Below, piece after piece: positions 53,667 through 63,330 of a stretch of DNA of 64,000 bases. Positions within the stretch are counted from its first letter, which is position 1. Every line of letters begins with the position of its first letter. Source of the DNA: an uncultured Flavobacteriales bacterium (GTDB taxonomy: Bacteria; Bacteroidota; Bacteroidia; Flavobacteriales_D; Crocinitomicaceae). The stretch is taken from contig CALEIK010000014.1 of NCBI GenBank assembly GCA_937876195.1, positions 1 through 64,000 of the forward strand. Direction: 5' to 3'. The notes beneath the pieces were generated by a model, which made no database searches, was not told where the DNA came from, and was given only the letters and a program-made list of their open reading frames with translations. The position numbers and the translations under genes are program-made.

Positions 53667-55316
53667 TTAATTCATCAAGGCTTTCGCGTTCTCTAGTGCA
53701 GCCAAGTTAATTTGATCTCCACTCATCAATCGCGCTGTTTCTTCTATGCGCTGTTCCAAGGAAAGTTCTTCGACGAAGGTGTGTGTTTTTCCCTCCACAA
53801 CGCGCTTTACGACTTTCAGGTGCTGTCCACCTTTTGCTGCCACTTGCGGTAAATGGGTAATTGCGATTACTTGCATCTCCTCTCCCATTTTCTTGAGGGT
53901 TACACCCATCTTTTGAGCGACATCGCCCGAAACTCCAGTGTCGATTTCATCAAAGAGCATAGATCTCAGTTGAATTTTGGAGGACATCAAGCTTTGTAGT
54001 GCAAGCATTACACGGGAAAGCTCACCTCCACTGGCTGCTTGGTGCACAGGAACAGGCTCCACACCAACGTTGGGACTAAAAAGCAATTGCAACTTCGATC
54101 CTCCCGAGGCACTTAATGCTTCTTCTTTTGTCAATTGAAAAATTAAAGCTGTGTCCACCAATTTAAGTTCACTCAATGCTGATTTTATTTTCGTTTCAAT
54201 GGCAGGAATCGCGTCTTTACGTTTCAGATGTAGTTCATTCGAAAGCTTTGTTAACTCCTCTTCCTCTTGAAGTATTTTATCCGACAGCTGTTCAATTTCT
54301 GCTGCTAAGTTATCGTGATTTTCATTGAACCCCTTGAGTTCATCCATCAACTCAATCAGTGCTTCTTGAGTATTGACGTTGTGCTTTTGGCAAATTCGAT
54401 TGTAATTGTCAAGTTGTTGTACAATTTCACTCATTTGACTCGCATCAAAACTAAACGATTCATTGGCGTCACTGATTTCTTGCGCAAGGTCCTTCGCCTC
54501 TATCACCAATGCATTGATTCGCTCGTAATACGCTTTAATCTCGGGTGAGACATCTACTTTCTTTCCTGACAAGTTTTTCAAATACACCAGTTGGTCCACA
54601 ATCCCATTCTCCGTTTCCAATGCGGCACTTATCTCAGCGTAAATCGATTTAATTTCATCCGCATTTTGCCCTTTCAACACTTCTTGGTTGAGCTGGTCGT
54701 AATTTTTTGTTGACAATGCTAGTTCTTCAAGCTCATTGAGCTGAAACGCATTATAATCAGCTTGCGCAAGTGAATTCGATAATTGCTCCTTCTTGCCTGA
54801 GAGTAAAGATTTGTTCTTTCTCAGTTCTTCAAACCGCTTACTGAAGATTTCTTTCTCATCCAACACTCCTGCTAAAACATCTAGGACATACAGTTGAAAG
54901 TTCACATCTTTTAGTTCGAGTGTGTTGTATTGCGAATGGATATGAATCAACTGAGAAGAAAAGTCCTTCAGTACATTTAATTGCACTGGTACATCGTTGA
55001 TAAATGCCCTAGAACGACCTTGTTTGTTGATTTCTCTGCGAACAATCGTCTTATCGAAGTAATCCAATTCATTCGTTTGAAAAAAGTTTTCTAAACCGAA
55101 TCCAGTGATGTCAATATCCGCCTCTACAATGGATTTATCGCTTGTCGAACCGATGACTGAAAAGTTAGCACGTTCGCCTAAAATTAAATTTAGCGCATTG
55201 AGCAAAATAGATTTTCCAGATCCTGTTTCACCCGTAATAACGGTAAATCCACTTTTGAAATTGATTTCAGCAGCATCAATCAGTGCGAAATTCTCTATTC
55301 TTAGCGAAGTGATCAT
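53667..55316 (-). CDS. recN: DNA repair protein RecN
   Basis: RecN is an SMC-like ATPase of double-strand break repair. The 549-residue protein has Walker A GETGSGKS at 29-36, a long coiled-coil middle (about 160-370), the ABC signature ASGGELSRVMLAL and Walker B LFDEIDTGVSGDVAQKMG with the switch HLPQVAA. Its ATG overlaps the stop codon of the upstream PorD-like gene by one base. Confidence 0.97.
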   Translation of the reverse strand: MITSLRIENFALIDAAEINFKSGFTVITGETGSGKSILLNALNLILGERANFSVIGSTSDKSIVEADIDITGFGLENFFQTNELDYFDKTIVRREINKQGRSRAFINDVPVQLNVLKDFSSQLIHIHSQYNTLELKDVNFQLYVLDVLAGVLDEKEIFSKRFEELRKNKSLLSGKKEQLSNSLAQADYNAFQLNELEELALSTKNYDQLNQEVLKGQNADEIKSIYAEISAALETENGIVDQLVYLKNLSGKKVDVSPEIKAYYERINALVIEAKDLAQEISDANESFSFDASQMSEIVQQLDNYNRICQKHNVNTQEALIELMDELKGFNENHDNLAAEIEQLSDKILQEEEELTKLSNELHLKRKDAIPAIETKIKSALSELKLVDTALIFQLTKEEALSASGGSKLQLLFSPNVGVEPVPVHQAASGGELSRVMLALQSLMSSKIQLRSMLFDEIDTGVSGDVAQKMGVTLKKMGEEMQVIAITHLPQVAAKGGQHLKVVKRVVEGKTHTFVEELSLEQRIEETARLMSGDQINLAALENAKALMN

Positions 55317-56221
55317 TAATTTAAAATCTGTTGATACTTTTCAGAATTCACAGGATCAATTCGCTTGAGCAGGTTTACGATATCGTTTTTCTCTTTTATT
55401 TCGGCATCCTCGTACAGATTCTTTAACTCCGTTGATTTTGCTGAAAGGAAATTCAATGCGTTCAATGAATTGGGACGTGTACTTGTCAGTTTTACCAATT
55501 TATTCAATGCGTTGTACACCTCAGAACGGGCTAGCACTTTGTCATCATAAAGCACATCCAACCCCTTTCTATGATAGTGATATGTACACTCTCTCAATGG
55601 TGTAAACAGCTCATGCAGAATATTATCAACCAACCAATAACGGTTATTCTTTCCTTTTTCGTTGGATCTCCAACCCGTAAAGCTGGACGTCTGCGCATTG
55701 TTCACAATCTGTTGTGCCTCACTGAAGTATTTTGTTCCACCTTTGTCTGAAAACGAATCGTAATCCATTCCAATCACAAAATAAGCGTAAAATGCCAACA
55801 TGGACGTAAGGTTGTCTCTAAACTGATTCGGTGCATACACAAAAATGGCATTTCTATTGAATGAAAACTCCACGTCATCATCCTGGTAATTAAAAATCGT
55901 TGTGTTGTAACTTGAGTTAAATGTTGGACGAGACGATTGCACTTGCATAAAGCCTTTGAACGACCCACTAGTTGGAATCTCGTTGATCTGAATCTGAATA
56001 TTGCAGTTGATCCGTTCCTCCATGGTAAACTTGTCCTTGGTCCATTGCGTATTGTTCATGAATTCGTAAATCGTGTTTTCCAGTTGATCCAGCACTTCAC
56101 GCTCTACGTTGGTCACTTCTAAACGAGCGTCCAAAATAATACTCACTTGACAGTTCAATTCTTGACCCTTCAAAGAAAGGCAAGCACCAAAAATCATAGC
56201 GATCATACAAAGATTTCTCAT
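55316..56221 (-). CDS. DUF4835 protein (PorD-like, T9SS-associated)
   Basis: The 301-residue protein has a signal peptide and the family features LNCQVSIILDARLEVTNVER near the N-terminus and MLAFYAYFVIGMDYDSFS in the middle, followed by a helical C-terminus. DUF4835 proteins are linked to T9SS/gliding (PorD in Porphyromonas). It lies between coaBC and recN, a conserved order in Flavobacteriales. It probably acts in the periplasm; the precise role is unknown. Confidence 0.88.
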   Translation of the reverse strand: MRNLCMIAMIFGACLSLKGQELNCQVSIILDARLEVTNVEREVLDQLENTIYEFMNNTQWTKDKFTMEERINCNIQIQINEIPTSGSFKGFMQVQSSRPTFNSSYNTTIFNYQDDDVEFSFNRNAIFVYAPNQFRDNLTSMLAFYAYFVIGMDYDSFSDKGGTKYFSEAQQIVNNAQTSSFTGWRSNEKGKNNRYWLVDNILHELFTPLRECTYHYHRKGLDVLYDDKVLARSEVYNALNKLVKLTSTRPNSLNALNFLSAKSTELKNLYEDAEIKEKNDIVNLLKRIDPVNSEKYQQILN

Positions 56222-57420
56222 GAAATATAATTTTTCAAATAGGTTAAAATATCCGTGGCAACTTCATTCTTTGACTTTAACTCAAAAGACTCAAAATTAT
56301 TGCGCTTATCTAAGATACTAATTTTGTTTGTGTCAACACCAAATCCGGCACCAATATCTTTCAAGGTATTCATCACAATCATGTCCAACTGCTTTGCATC
56401 CAATTTTTTTGTCGCATTTTCCTTGACATTCTCTGTTTCTAACGCAAAACCAACGAGTACTTGATTTTTTGATTTATTCTCACCTGCCCACTTGAGCACA
56501 TCTGGATTCTTCACCAATTCAATGTTCATCACATCCGATGACTTCTTTATTTTTTCTTTGGCGACTTCTTTGGGGCGATAATCTGCCACCGCGGCTGAAA
56601 AAATACCGATATCACTTTTTGGCCATTCCTTTTGAACTTCATCTAGCAACTGCTTTGCATCGGTGATTTTAACCAATTGCAGTTGAGGGTGACTCATTTC
56701 CAATTGTGTAGGACCAGAAATCAAGGTGACCTGTGCTCCTTTCTTTAATAATTCTTCAGCCAGTGCAAATCCCATTTTACCGCTCGAATGATTCCCAATA
56801 AATCGAACGGGATCAATCGCTTCATAGGTTGGACCTGCTGTAATTAGTATCCGCTTTCCATCAAATTCTTTTGTTTGCATCTGACCAAATGCCTTTTCTA
56901 TCCACTCGAAAATCGTTTCAGGTTCTGCCATTCGACCTTCACCTTCCAATCCACTTGCCAATTCTCCTGATTCGGCTGGAATAATTTGTACGCCGTCCTT
57001 TTCGAGTTGTGCTAGATTTCTATGTGTGGTTGGGTGCGCGTACATGTCTAAATCCATTGCTGGAGCAACGAGGGTTTTTCCTTTCATCGAAAGATAAGTC
57101 GCTAACAAAAGGTTATCGCAGCCACCTGTCGCCATTTTACTCAAGGTATTCGCCGTCAATGGAGCTATGACAAATAAATCTGCCCATAAACCGTATTCGA
57201 CATGATTGTTCCATGTGCCATCGGATTTATTCCAAAACTCAATTCCTACTGGATTTCCTGAAAGTGTAGAGACAACGAGGGGGCTAATAAAATCACAAGA
57301 GGCAGGAGTCATAATACATTTGACTTCTGCCCCATTCTTTTTCAATAAGCGTATCAGGAATGCGATTTTATACGCTGCAATTCCCCCGGTTATTCCAAGA
57401 AGGATGCATTTTCCTCGCAT
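56218..57420 (-). CDS. coaBC: Phosphopantothenoylcysteine decarboxylase / phosphopantothenate-cysteine ligase
   Basis: CoaBC makes 4'-phosphopantetheine in coenzyme A synthesis. The CoaC half (about 1-180) is a flavoprotein with catalytic His73 (NNHVEYG) and the substrate-clamp region APAMDLDMYAHP. The CoaB half (about 185-400) contains KRILITAGPTYEAIDPVRFI and DYRPKEVAKEKIKK. Length 400 is normal. It overlaps the DUF4835 gene by four bases. Confidence 0.97.
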   Translation of the reverse strand: MRGKCILLGITGGIAAYKIAFLIRLLKKNGAEVKCIMTPASCDFISPLVVSTLSGNPVGIEFWNKSDGTWNNHVEYGLWADLFVIAPLTANTLSKMATGGCDNLLLATYLSMKGKTLVAPAMDLDMYAHPTTHRNLAQLEKDGVQIIPAESGELASGLEGEGRMAEPETIFEWIEKAFGQMQTKEFDGKRILITAGPTYEAIDPVRFIGNHSSGKMGFALAEELLKKGAQVTLISGPTQLEMSHPQLQLVKITDAKQLLDEVQKEWPKSDIGIFSAAVADYRPKEVAKEKIKKSSDVMNIELVKNPDVLKWAGENKSKNQVLVGFALETENVKENATKKLDAKQLDMIVMNTLKDIGAGFGVDTNKISILDKRNNFESFELKSKNEVATDILTYLKNYIS

Positions 57421-57426
57421 ATGTGC

Positions 57427-57759
57427 TTATTTTTCCGCTTCTGGCTCCTCAGGAGTTCGCGAATATATTTTATCTTCTAAAAATTCCTGCATCGCCATTG
57501 CGACAGGCTTAGGTAATCTCTCATAAAAACGAGAGATTTCAATTTGCTCTCTGTTTTCAAAGATTTCCTCTAAGTTATCAGTTGTAGATGCAAATTCTTG
57601 TAATTTTTGAGTAAGCTCTTCTTTTAAGTCAACACTTAATTGGTTGGAACGTTTAGCCATTGTTACAATAGACTCGTAAATGTTCCCTGTGTTTACTTCC
57701 ATATTAACAGTATCACGCGTGATAGTTGTTTTCTCGGCTGTGCTATTCTTAAAATTCAT
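57427..57759 (-). CDS. rpoZ: DNA-directed RNA polymerase omega subunit
   Basis: The 110-residue protein is the Bacteroidota form of omega, which helps assemble the RNA polymerase. Key features are NIYESIVTMAKRSNQL near residue 27 and RFYERLPKPVAMAMQEFLE towards the C-terminus. It sits between bamD and coaBC, as in relatives; the gap to coaBC is six bases. Confidence 0.9.
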   Translation of the reverse strand: MNFKNSTAEKTTITRDTVNMEVNTGNIYESIVTMAKRSNQLSVDLKEELTQKLQEFASTTDNLEEIFENREQIEISRFYERLPKPVAMAMQEFLEDKIYSRTPEEPEAEK

Positions 57760-57761
57760 AA

Positions 57762-58571
57762 TTATTGATTACTTAACGTTAACTGCTCTTTCTCTTCCAT
57801 CAACAAATCGTAGTATTCAGCAAGCGTACTACGGTATTTAGATTCAGGGAATTGAACGACAAAAGTACGATATCTTTCAAAAGTATCGTCAATTCTTTCC
57901 ATTTTTTTAGACTCAACGCTATTTTTACATAGCAAATATGAATTCTTCACCAAAATAAAGTAAACCTCTTCTGTAAATTTAGAACGCGGATAATCCTCGA
58001 AAAATGTCAAGGCTGAACTTACCGCAGCGTGGAAATTTTCCGTTTTCGCGTACAATTTCACTGAATTATAGCTTTTCACCTCTAGTTTATAGCGCAATTT
58101 ATCTATAATCAAATTGGAAGTATCCAACAAGGCTGTTTCTGGATATTTATCAATAAACTGCTGCAAATTATTAATGGCGATTTCTGTTTCTGTTTGATCC
58201 AACGAAGCTTCTGGAGAACCCTCCACCGAACACATTGCGCTTAAAAACATTGCTTCCTCCGCTTTTGGACTAAAAGGAAAACGCTGTGCGAATTGTGCCA
58301 GGTAATATCCTGCCATGATGTAATCGTTGTTCAAAAAATAGCCCTTTCCAATTCTGAAATAGGCCAATTCACCTTCACCTGTTTTAGGCATACGCTGGTA
58401 AATCTGCTCGTACAAAGTAACTGCTCTCAACTCTTGCCCTTTGTCATACAATTCATTCGCCATTTCAAGCTTACGGTCGTAATCGTCCGATTTTACAACT
58501 TTGTTGTACCCCGAACAGGCTGAGATGGTAACTGCTCCCAACAGTAAAATAAAATATGCGATTTTTTTCAT
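57762..58571 (-). CDS. bamD: Outer membrane assembly lipoprotein BamD
   Basis: BamD is a TPR lipoprotein of the BAM complex that inserts outer membrane proteins. The lipobox ends at Cys19 (AVTISACSGYN). TPR-like helices follow from residue 34 (LEMANELYDKGQELRAVTLY) with FPFSPKAEEAMFLSA and YPRSKFTEEVYFILV. Length 269. It is likely co-transcribed with rpoZ. Confidence 0.94.
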   Translation of the reverse strand: MKKIAYFILLLGAVTISACSGYNKVVKSDDYDRKLEMANELYDKGQELRAVTLYEQIYQRMPKTGEGELAYFRIGKGYFLNNDYIMAGYYLAQFAQRFPFSPKAEEAMFLSAMCSVEGSPEASLDQTETEIAINNLQQFIDKYPETALLDTSNLIIDKLRYKLEVKSYNSVKLYAKTENFHAAVSSALTFFEDYPRSKFTEEVYFILVKNSYLLCKNSVESKKMERIDDTFERYRTFVVQFPESKYRSTLAEYYDLLMEEKEQLTLSNQ

Positions 58572-58626
58572 TGGATGTAAAGGTAAAACAAATAACTGTT
58601 AAACGATGTTAACGCATTTTTTTTGA

Positions 58627-59544
58627 CTATCGTACGCGTAGATTACGTCCCACTTGTAATACCGTTGTAGGTCGAATTCCATTCAATTGGCATAACTTGG
58701 AAACTGTCGTTCGATTTCTACCAGCAATTGCTCCAAGCGTATCTCCTGATCGAATGCGGTAATATTTTCCTCCTGCAGATGATGCGACACTACTAGAAGA
58801 AGTACTTGTTCCAGGTCGAAACAATGAACTATTGACCAATAGGTTTTCGTCGAATACCGTTTTGTTCTTAAAATCAATGATTTTCTCTGGATCCATTGGA
58901 ATGTCAAAAAAGCGCACTTCAAAATGCAGGTGTGAACCGTACGAATGTCCTGTATTTCCTCCTAATCCAATAGGTTCACCAGCCACTACCACTTGATTTG
59001 GAACGACCAAATGCTCATTCAAATGCGCATAAAATGTCTCCAGTCCATTGTAATGACGAATAATTACCAAGTTTCCGAAACCACTCTCATTAAACTTTGA
59101 GTAACGTACTTTTCCTCCCCAAGCAGCTCTTACTGTGTCTCCTGTTTCTAAGTCGATGTCAGTACCGTTGTGGTTCCGACCTCTTCTCCAGCCAAAACTA
59201 GAAGTAATATGTCCATCGAAGGGCATAACAAACGCATCTTGACGCTCACTCTCAAGGCAAAGCCAAATTGTATCTTTGATATTACTTGGGTCATTCGCTA
59301 GATTGGAAGTGTAACACGACTCGTGGTCCCATGATTGAATGAATTTCATGAGCGTATCTTCCATGACTTCACTGTAGAGCCGTTCATTCAATACACCGTC
59401 AAAATTGATATCATCAATGTATTCCCACGTCCTATCCGCGTAGATAATCATAGGTCCACTACCCATGTCAACAGTATCCATTACTTTTTGAGCGGATATT
59501 GGTAAGCTAAAAGCTAGTAAGAGTAGAAGAAAAATAATTCGCAT
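58627..59544 (-). CDS. M23 peptidoglycan metallopeptidase with LysM
   Basis: A signal peptide is followed by an N-terminal domain and a zinc metallopeptidase M23 domain (about 125-230): GWRRGRNHNGTDIDLETGDT, HYNGLETFYAHL and HLHFEVRF with the zinc ligands His, Asp and His. Residues about 258-304 form a LysM domain (YRIRSGDTLGAIAGRNRTTV). It is probably a cell-wall hydrolase or activator. A TAnnTTTG box lies upstream. Confidence 0.93.
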   Translation of the reverse strand: MRIIFLLLLLAFSLPISAQKVMDTVDMGSGPMIIYADRTWEYIDDINFDGVLNERLYSEVMEDTLMKFIQSWDHESCYTSNLANDPSNIKDTIWLCLESERQDAFVMPFDGHITSSFGWRRGRNHNGTDIDLETGDTVRAAWGGKVRYSKFNESGFGNLVIIRHYNGLETFYAHLNEHLVVPNQVVVAGEPIGLGGNTGHSYGSHLHFEVRFFDIPMDPEKIIDFKNKTVFDENLLVNSSLFRPGTSTSSSSVASSAGGKYYRIRSGDTLGAIAGRNRTTVSKLCQLNGIRPTTVLQVGRNLRVR

Positions 59545-59583
59545 AACAGTTTTAATTCCTAAAATTTCGACGTTTTAAGCTTG

Positions 59584-59591
59584 CAAATATA
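59584..59591 (-). promoter_or_regulatory. Possible -7 box of the M23 peptidase gene
   Basis: On the minus strand this reads tatatttg, 39 bases before the ATG at 59544. Confidence 0.4.
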
Positions 59592-59602
59592 ATAAAATGT
59601 GT

Positions 59603-60454
59603 TTACTTTTTAACAACATCCATGACAAGCACATTGTAGAACAGGTCTTCATTTGGTTTCACAACATCCAAATACCCTTTGTCACCATAGGCTTCCGAGG
59701 AAGGTACAAGGATGAACATTCGGTCTGATTTTTTAGCATTTATTAACGCCTTTTTCAGACCAGGTATGGTTCCGCTATCCTCCAATTTTAGTGAAAATGG
59801 TGTCCCAGATCGATACGTATTTACGTAAAACTGATTGGTTGGAGTGGAAACCATGCAGTGGAATTGAATTTCCATGCCTTCATCAAATTTCAGCTTATTT
59901 TTCTCGTTTTCTTCAAAAATCCATACTTTATTTCCATCAATTTCTCGCGTTGGCTTTGTTTTTTCAAGAATTTTAATCTTCAATATGTTATCAGCATTCG
60001 GTGGAATGAGGCCTTCAATTCCCTTCTCTCCTCGCGCCAATTCACTTGGAATGATAATTTCTGCAAAATCTCCTACTTTTAACTCATTGAGCGCGATGTC
60101 CCAACCTTCTGTTTGCATGTTGAATCCAACCATAAACGGGAGGCTCTTCTTATTCAAAAGGTGATTCCCATCCACTACAGATCGATCCTTCAAAAGAACT
60201 TTGTAATCAATTTCGATGCAGTCGCCATTGCTGATTTTTGCACCTTCACCATGTTCAAACCAACGAATGATAATTCCATTCTCCAGTTGTTTCTCATCCT
60301 CGACAGGATGATCTTCGTCTAAAATACTTTTAGTGGAATCCTGCTTCCCGTCTTCTACAGTTTCTTGTCCATCCTTTGTATCCTCCACGCCCGAAGTATT
60401 GCACGCTGAAATACTAAATGAGATAATGCAAAAAATGCCGATTAATCGTTTCAT
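59603..60454 (-). CDS. FKBP-type peptidyl-prolyl isomerase lipoprotein
   Basis: I start at ATG 60454 (MKRLIGIFCII), giving a lipoprotein signal with Cys18 (ISACNTSG); the longer frame begins at 60499 without one. An FKBP domain occupies about residues 55-155 (GDCIEIDYKVLLKDRSVVDG, ELKVGDFAEIIIPSELA, GLIPPNADNILKI), and a second FKBP-like domain follows at about 180-283 (GMEIQFHCMVSTPTNQF, SDRMFILVPSSEAYG). It probably folds outer-membrane or secreted proteins. It is tandem with the GldI-like gene, four bases away. Confidence 0.88.
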   Translation of the reverse strand: MKRLIGIFCIISFSISACNTSGVEDTKDGQETVEDGKQDSTKSILDEDHPVEDEKQLENGIIIRWFEHGEGAKISNGDCIEIDYKVLLKDRSVVDGNHLLNKKSLPFMVGFNMQTEGWDIALNELKVGDFAEIIIPSELARGEKGIEGLIPPNADNILKIKILEKTKPTREIDGNKVWIFEENEKNKLKFDEGMEIQFHCMVSTPTNQFYVNTYRSGTPFSLKLEDSGTIPGLKKALINAKKSDRMFILVPSSEAYGDKGYLDVVKPNEDLFYNVLVMDVVKK

Positions 60455-60458
60455 AGTT

Positions 60459-60992
60459 CTAGTAATGTTTAGATTTAATGCCCAACAGGTGAATATCAAT
60501 GACTAAGGTAGTTAACGGTGGAATTTTATCCATATCGCCAATTAAACCATGTCCTAAGTGACTTGGAATGATCAATTTAGCGCGATCACCAATGGTCATT
60601 TTCTTCAAGCCTTCCTGTACACCTGTTTCAATTTCGCTGTTATCAACGACAATCTCTTCGTACTCGTCTTCCTCCGTTTTGTAGCATTCCGTGCCGTCTA
60701 ACAATGAAATCGTATACTCAATCAGCGCTTTATCTCCAGCTTGGGGCGAATAAGTGGTGTCAACGGTTCCGTGCTCGTAAATGGCATACTGCAGACCGCT
60801 TCCAGTTTTTATGATCTTCCATTCCTTGTGCATTTCCAAGAAGAGTTTGATATCAATTTCTTCCTGCATCGCTAAGTTTTTACTTAGATCTGTTGAGTTT
60901 TCTTTGGTCCAATTGACGTCCACTGGTTGTTGCTCCTCTTCCGAAGAACAAGCCATTAACACACACCCAAGAAAAACAATCCAGTACCTCAT
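60459..60992 (-). CDS. GldI-like FKBP peptidyl-prolyl isomerase lipoprotein
   Basis: The lipobox is VLMACSSEE (Cys15). An FKBP domain follows (TGSGLQYAIYEHGTVDTTYS, GDKALIEYTISLLDGTECY, LKKMTIGDRAKLIIPSHLGHG, PPLTTLVIDIHLLGI). In gliding Flavobacteria the isomerase of this kind, GldI, is needed for gliding and T9SS. Length 177 and the position after the nrnA-like gene match that gene. Gliding involvement is inferred. Confidence 0.85.
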   Translation of the reverse strand: MRYWIVFLGCVLMACSSEEEQQPVDVNWTKENSTDLSKNLAMQEEIDIKLFLEMHKEWKIIKTGSGLQYAIYEHGTVDTTYSPQAGDKALIEYTISLLDGTECYKTEEDEYEEIVVDNSEIETGVQEGLKKMTIGDRAKLIIPSHLGHGLIGDMDKIPPLTTLVIDIHLLGIKSKHY

Positions 60993-60993
60993 A

Positions 60994-61989
60994 TTAAAAA
61001 TAAGTCGCTATTACCGATTTAAACGCTTCAATGGTTTCATTCAACGATGCACGAGAAACCCCTCCTGCCGCGTACTTGTGACCACCTCCTTCAAAATGAT
61101 TGGCAGCCAATTCATTCACGTAACAATCGCCTTTTGAACGAAACGAAATCTTAACCACCTCTTCTCCTTCAGCGAAAAACGCCGCAACTTTTATTCCTTC
61201 GATCGACAGCGCAACGTTCACCAAACCTTCTGTATCACCTTTGATGTATTTGAAACGGTCCAACTCTTCTCTTGTTACAGAAATAATGGCAACACCTGAT
61301 TCTTCAATTACTTCCAAACGTTCTGCAATGATGTAGGAGCGTAATCTCAGCTTCTCTAAACGGTTGTCATCAAATGTATTTTCATGCGCCAACGAATGCT
61401 GCACACCCGATTTAAGCAAAAACGCCACTAATTCATGCGTTCTTGAATTTACTGATGGGTAACGAAACGACCCCGTATCAGTCACGATGCCCAAATACAA
61501 CGGTGTTCCAACAGAACTATTCATTTTATCACTGTTGCCAGAAGCAACTACAAGTTCTGTCACCAATTGAGCAGTGGAACACACCTCAGGCTCAGAAACA
61601 GCTACATCAACAAAATCATCTGGATCCATGTGGTGATCGATCATGATCTTTTTACCTGAAGCTGCTTTGAGTAAGTCTCCCATTTCTGCTCCCAAACGCC
61701 CTGCACCGTTGTAATCCAAACAAAAGATTAAATCTGCATTTGCTAATAAATTTGTTACTTTTTCGGTGTGATTTTCAAAATCTAGGATCTCCTCTCCATT
61801 TTTCATCCAGTTTAAAAACTCTGGGCATGGATCAGGGTGACAGATAACGACATCTTTTCCGAGTGCTTGAATGAAGCGTGCTAAGCCCAACGAACTACCA
61901 ACTGAATCCCCATCTGGTGACTTATGACTCGTAACCACGATGTTGGTTGATTCATTGATTAATTCGATAATTTTGGATGCTTCTCTCAT
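60994..61989 (-). CDS. Bifunctional oligoribonuclease / PAP phosphatase (NrnA-like, DHH family)
   Basis: NrnA degrades nanoRNAs and dephosphorylates 3'-phosphoadenosine-5'-phosphate. The 331-residue protein has the DHH phosphodiesterase motifs SHKSPDGDSVGSSLGL (His22, Asp26, Asp28), LIFCLDYN and IDHHMDPDD, and the DHHA1 C-terminal GGGHKYAAGG. Its start overlaps the dapA stop by four bases. Confidence 0.93.
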   Translation of the reverse strand: MREASKIIELINESTNIVVTSHKSPDGDSVGSSLGLARFIQALGKDVVICHPDPCPEFLNWMKNGEEILDFENHTEKVTNLLANADLIFCLDYNGAGRLGAEMGDLLKAASGKKIMIDHHMDPDDFVDVAVSEPEVCSTAQLVTELVVASGNSDKMNSSVGTPLYLGIVTDTGSFRYPSVNSRTHELVAFLLKSGVQHSLAHENTFDDNRLEKLRLRSYIIAERLEVIEESGVAIISVTREELDRFKYIKGDTEGLVNVALSIEGIKVAAFFAEGEEVVKISFRSKGDCYVNELAANHFEGGGHKYAAGGVSRASLNETIEAFKSVIATYF

Positions 61990-62867
61990 TCAGCGATAAT
62001 TCTTTTTGTTTCTTGTTCAATACGCGCTTTCAATCCATCTGAAACTGGATACAGTGGCGGTCGCATGAACGATTTCATAATTCCTTGTTGAGCAAGCGCA
62101 ACTTTTACGCCTCCTGGATTTCCTTCTTCAAATAGCATTTTTGTCACAGGCAGCAAATCAAAATGATGCATCCGTGAATAATTAAAATCTCCCTTTATTG
62201 CCGAATGTACAATTTGTGAAAACTTCTTTGGAAAAGCATTCGCAACGACAGAAATAACTCCTTCTACACCAGTTGAAATCAACGGCATTGTAATCGCATC
62301 ATCTCCTGATAAAACGCCAAATCCAACTGGTTTTTTCATTACGATTTCCATGATTTGTTCCATATTCCCAGATGCTTCTTTCATCGCGACGATGTTATCG
62401 ATTTTCGCCAATTCTAAAGTCGTTTCTGGTAGTACATTCGAACCAGTTCTACCCGGCACGTTGTACAAAATGATAGGCAGTTTAGTACACGAAGCAAGGT
62501 ACTTGTAATGCTCGATGATACCACGTTGTGTTGGCTTATTGTAATAAGGTGAAACTGAAAGAATTCCATCAATCCCCTCTGGAAGCGACTGCAAGAATTT
62601 GCCAACTTCTACCGTATTATTTCCTCCAACACCAAAAACGATTTTCAATGCTCCAGCGTTCTCCTCTTGAACTACACGCAACACCTCTAACTTCTCATCC
62701 TTGCTCAATGTTGGGGATTCTCCTGTTGTTCCTTGCACCACTAAAAAATCAGTTCCATTGTCAATTTGGTAGCGTACCAACCTGCGCAACGCGGCATAAT
62801 CTATCGTTAAATCATCATTGAATGGCGTTACCAACGCTACTCCTGAACCTGTAAATGGATTGTTCAT
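61986..62867 (-). CDS. dapA: 4-hydroxy-tetrahydrodipicolinate synthase
   Basis: DapA condenses pyruvate and aspartate semialdehyde in lysine and diaminopimelate synthesis. The 293-residue TIM barrel has Lys163 (VAMKEASGN) as the Schiff-base lysine, Tyr135 and Arg140 (LYNVPGRTG) and Thr47-Thr48 (GTTGESP). It feeds peptidoglycan, in line with neighbouring envelope genes. Confidence 0.97.
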   Translation of the reverse strand: MNNPFTGSGVALVTPFNDDLTIDYAALRRLVRYQIDNGTDFLVVQGTTGESPTLSKDEKLEVLRVVQEENAGALKIVFGVGGNNTVEVGKFLQSLPEGIDGILSVSPYYNKPTQRGIIEHYKYLASCTKLPIILYNVPGRTGSNVLPETTLELAKIDNIVAMKEASGNMEQIMEIVMKKPVGFGVLSGDDAITMPLISTGVEGVISVVANAFPKKFSQIVHSAIKGDFNYSRMHHFDLLPVTKMLFEEGNPGGVKVALAQQGIMKSFMRPPLYPVSDGLKARIEQETKRIIAE

Positions 62868-62871
62868 TGTG

Positions 62872-63330
62872 TTATGTTGTTTTCTCTAAAGTTTGTTTTG
62901 CAAAATTAATCAAATGTTCAGGTGTAGATGTTAAAGAATTAATATATATCGTGCAATTTTTAACACCTGAATTTATTCCAATTCGAAGCGGTTTTTTTAG
63001 TGGATTCAATACTTTTAATACCTTGTTTGAAAAGTCACCCACAAAAAATAGTGCGTCAAAAGATCCTCCCATGACCTTTTTCAATCCAGCGTCTTTTGCT
63101 TTTCCGAAAAAATTGATGTCGCTTGTGGTAAAATAAGTAACAGAGCTCAACTCACCCAATGCTGCTTTTTCTTTTTTTGAAGCGACCAACGCCATAATTT
63201 CGCAATCGTTGATATTCAATCCAGCGTTTTTAACTGCATTTCGGTATGCATTCACGTCATCTACTGAATTAAAGTTCACCACCACAAGAATGCGTTTCAG
63301 CTGACTCCAAATCGATTGTTCGCTCATCAT
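62872..63330 (-). CDS. DUF6913 protein
   Basis: The 152-residue soluble protein resembles the DUF6913 family that lies between ligA and dapA in Flavobacteriales. Features are ILVVVNFNSVDDVNAYRNAV, MGGSFDALFFVGDFSN and KPLRIGINSG. The stop codon is four bases before the dapA start and its own start overlaps the ligA stop. Function unknown; I rate the family name as moderately certain. Confidence 0.75.
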   Translation of the reverse strand: MMSEQSIWSQLKRILVVVNFNSVDDVNAYRNAVKNAGLNINDCEIMALVASKKEKAALGELSSVTYFTTSDINFFGKAKDAGLKKVMGGSFDALFFVGDFSNKVLKVLNPLKKPLRIGINSGVKNCTIYINSLTSTPEHLINFAKQTLEKTT

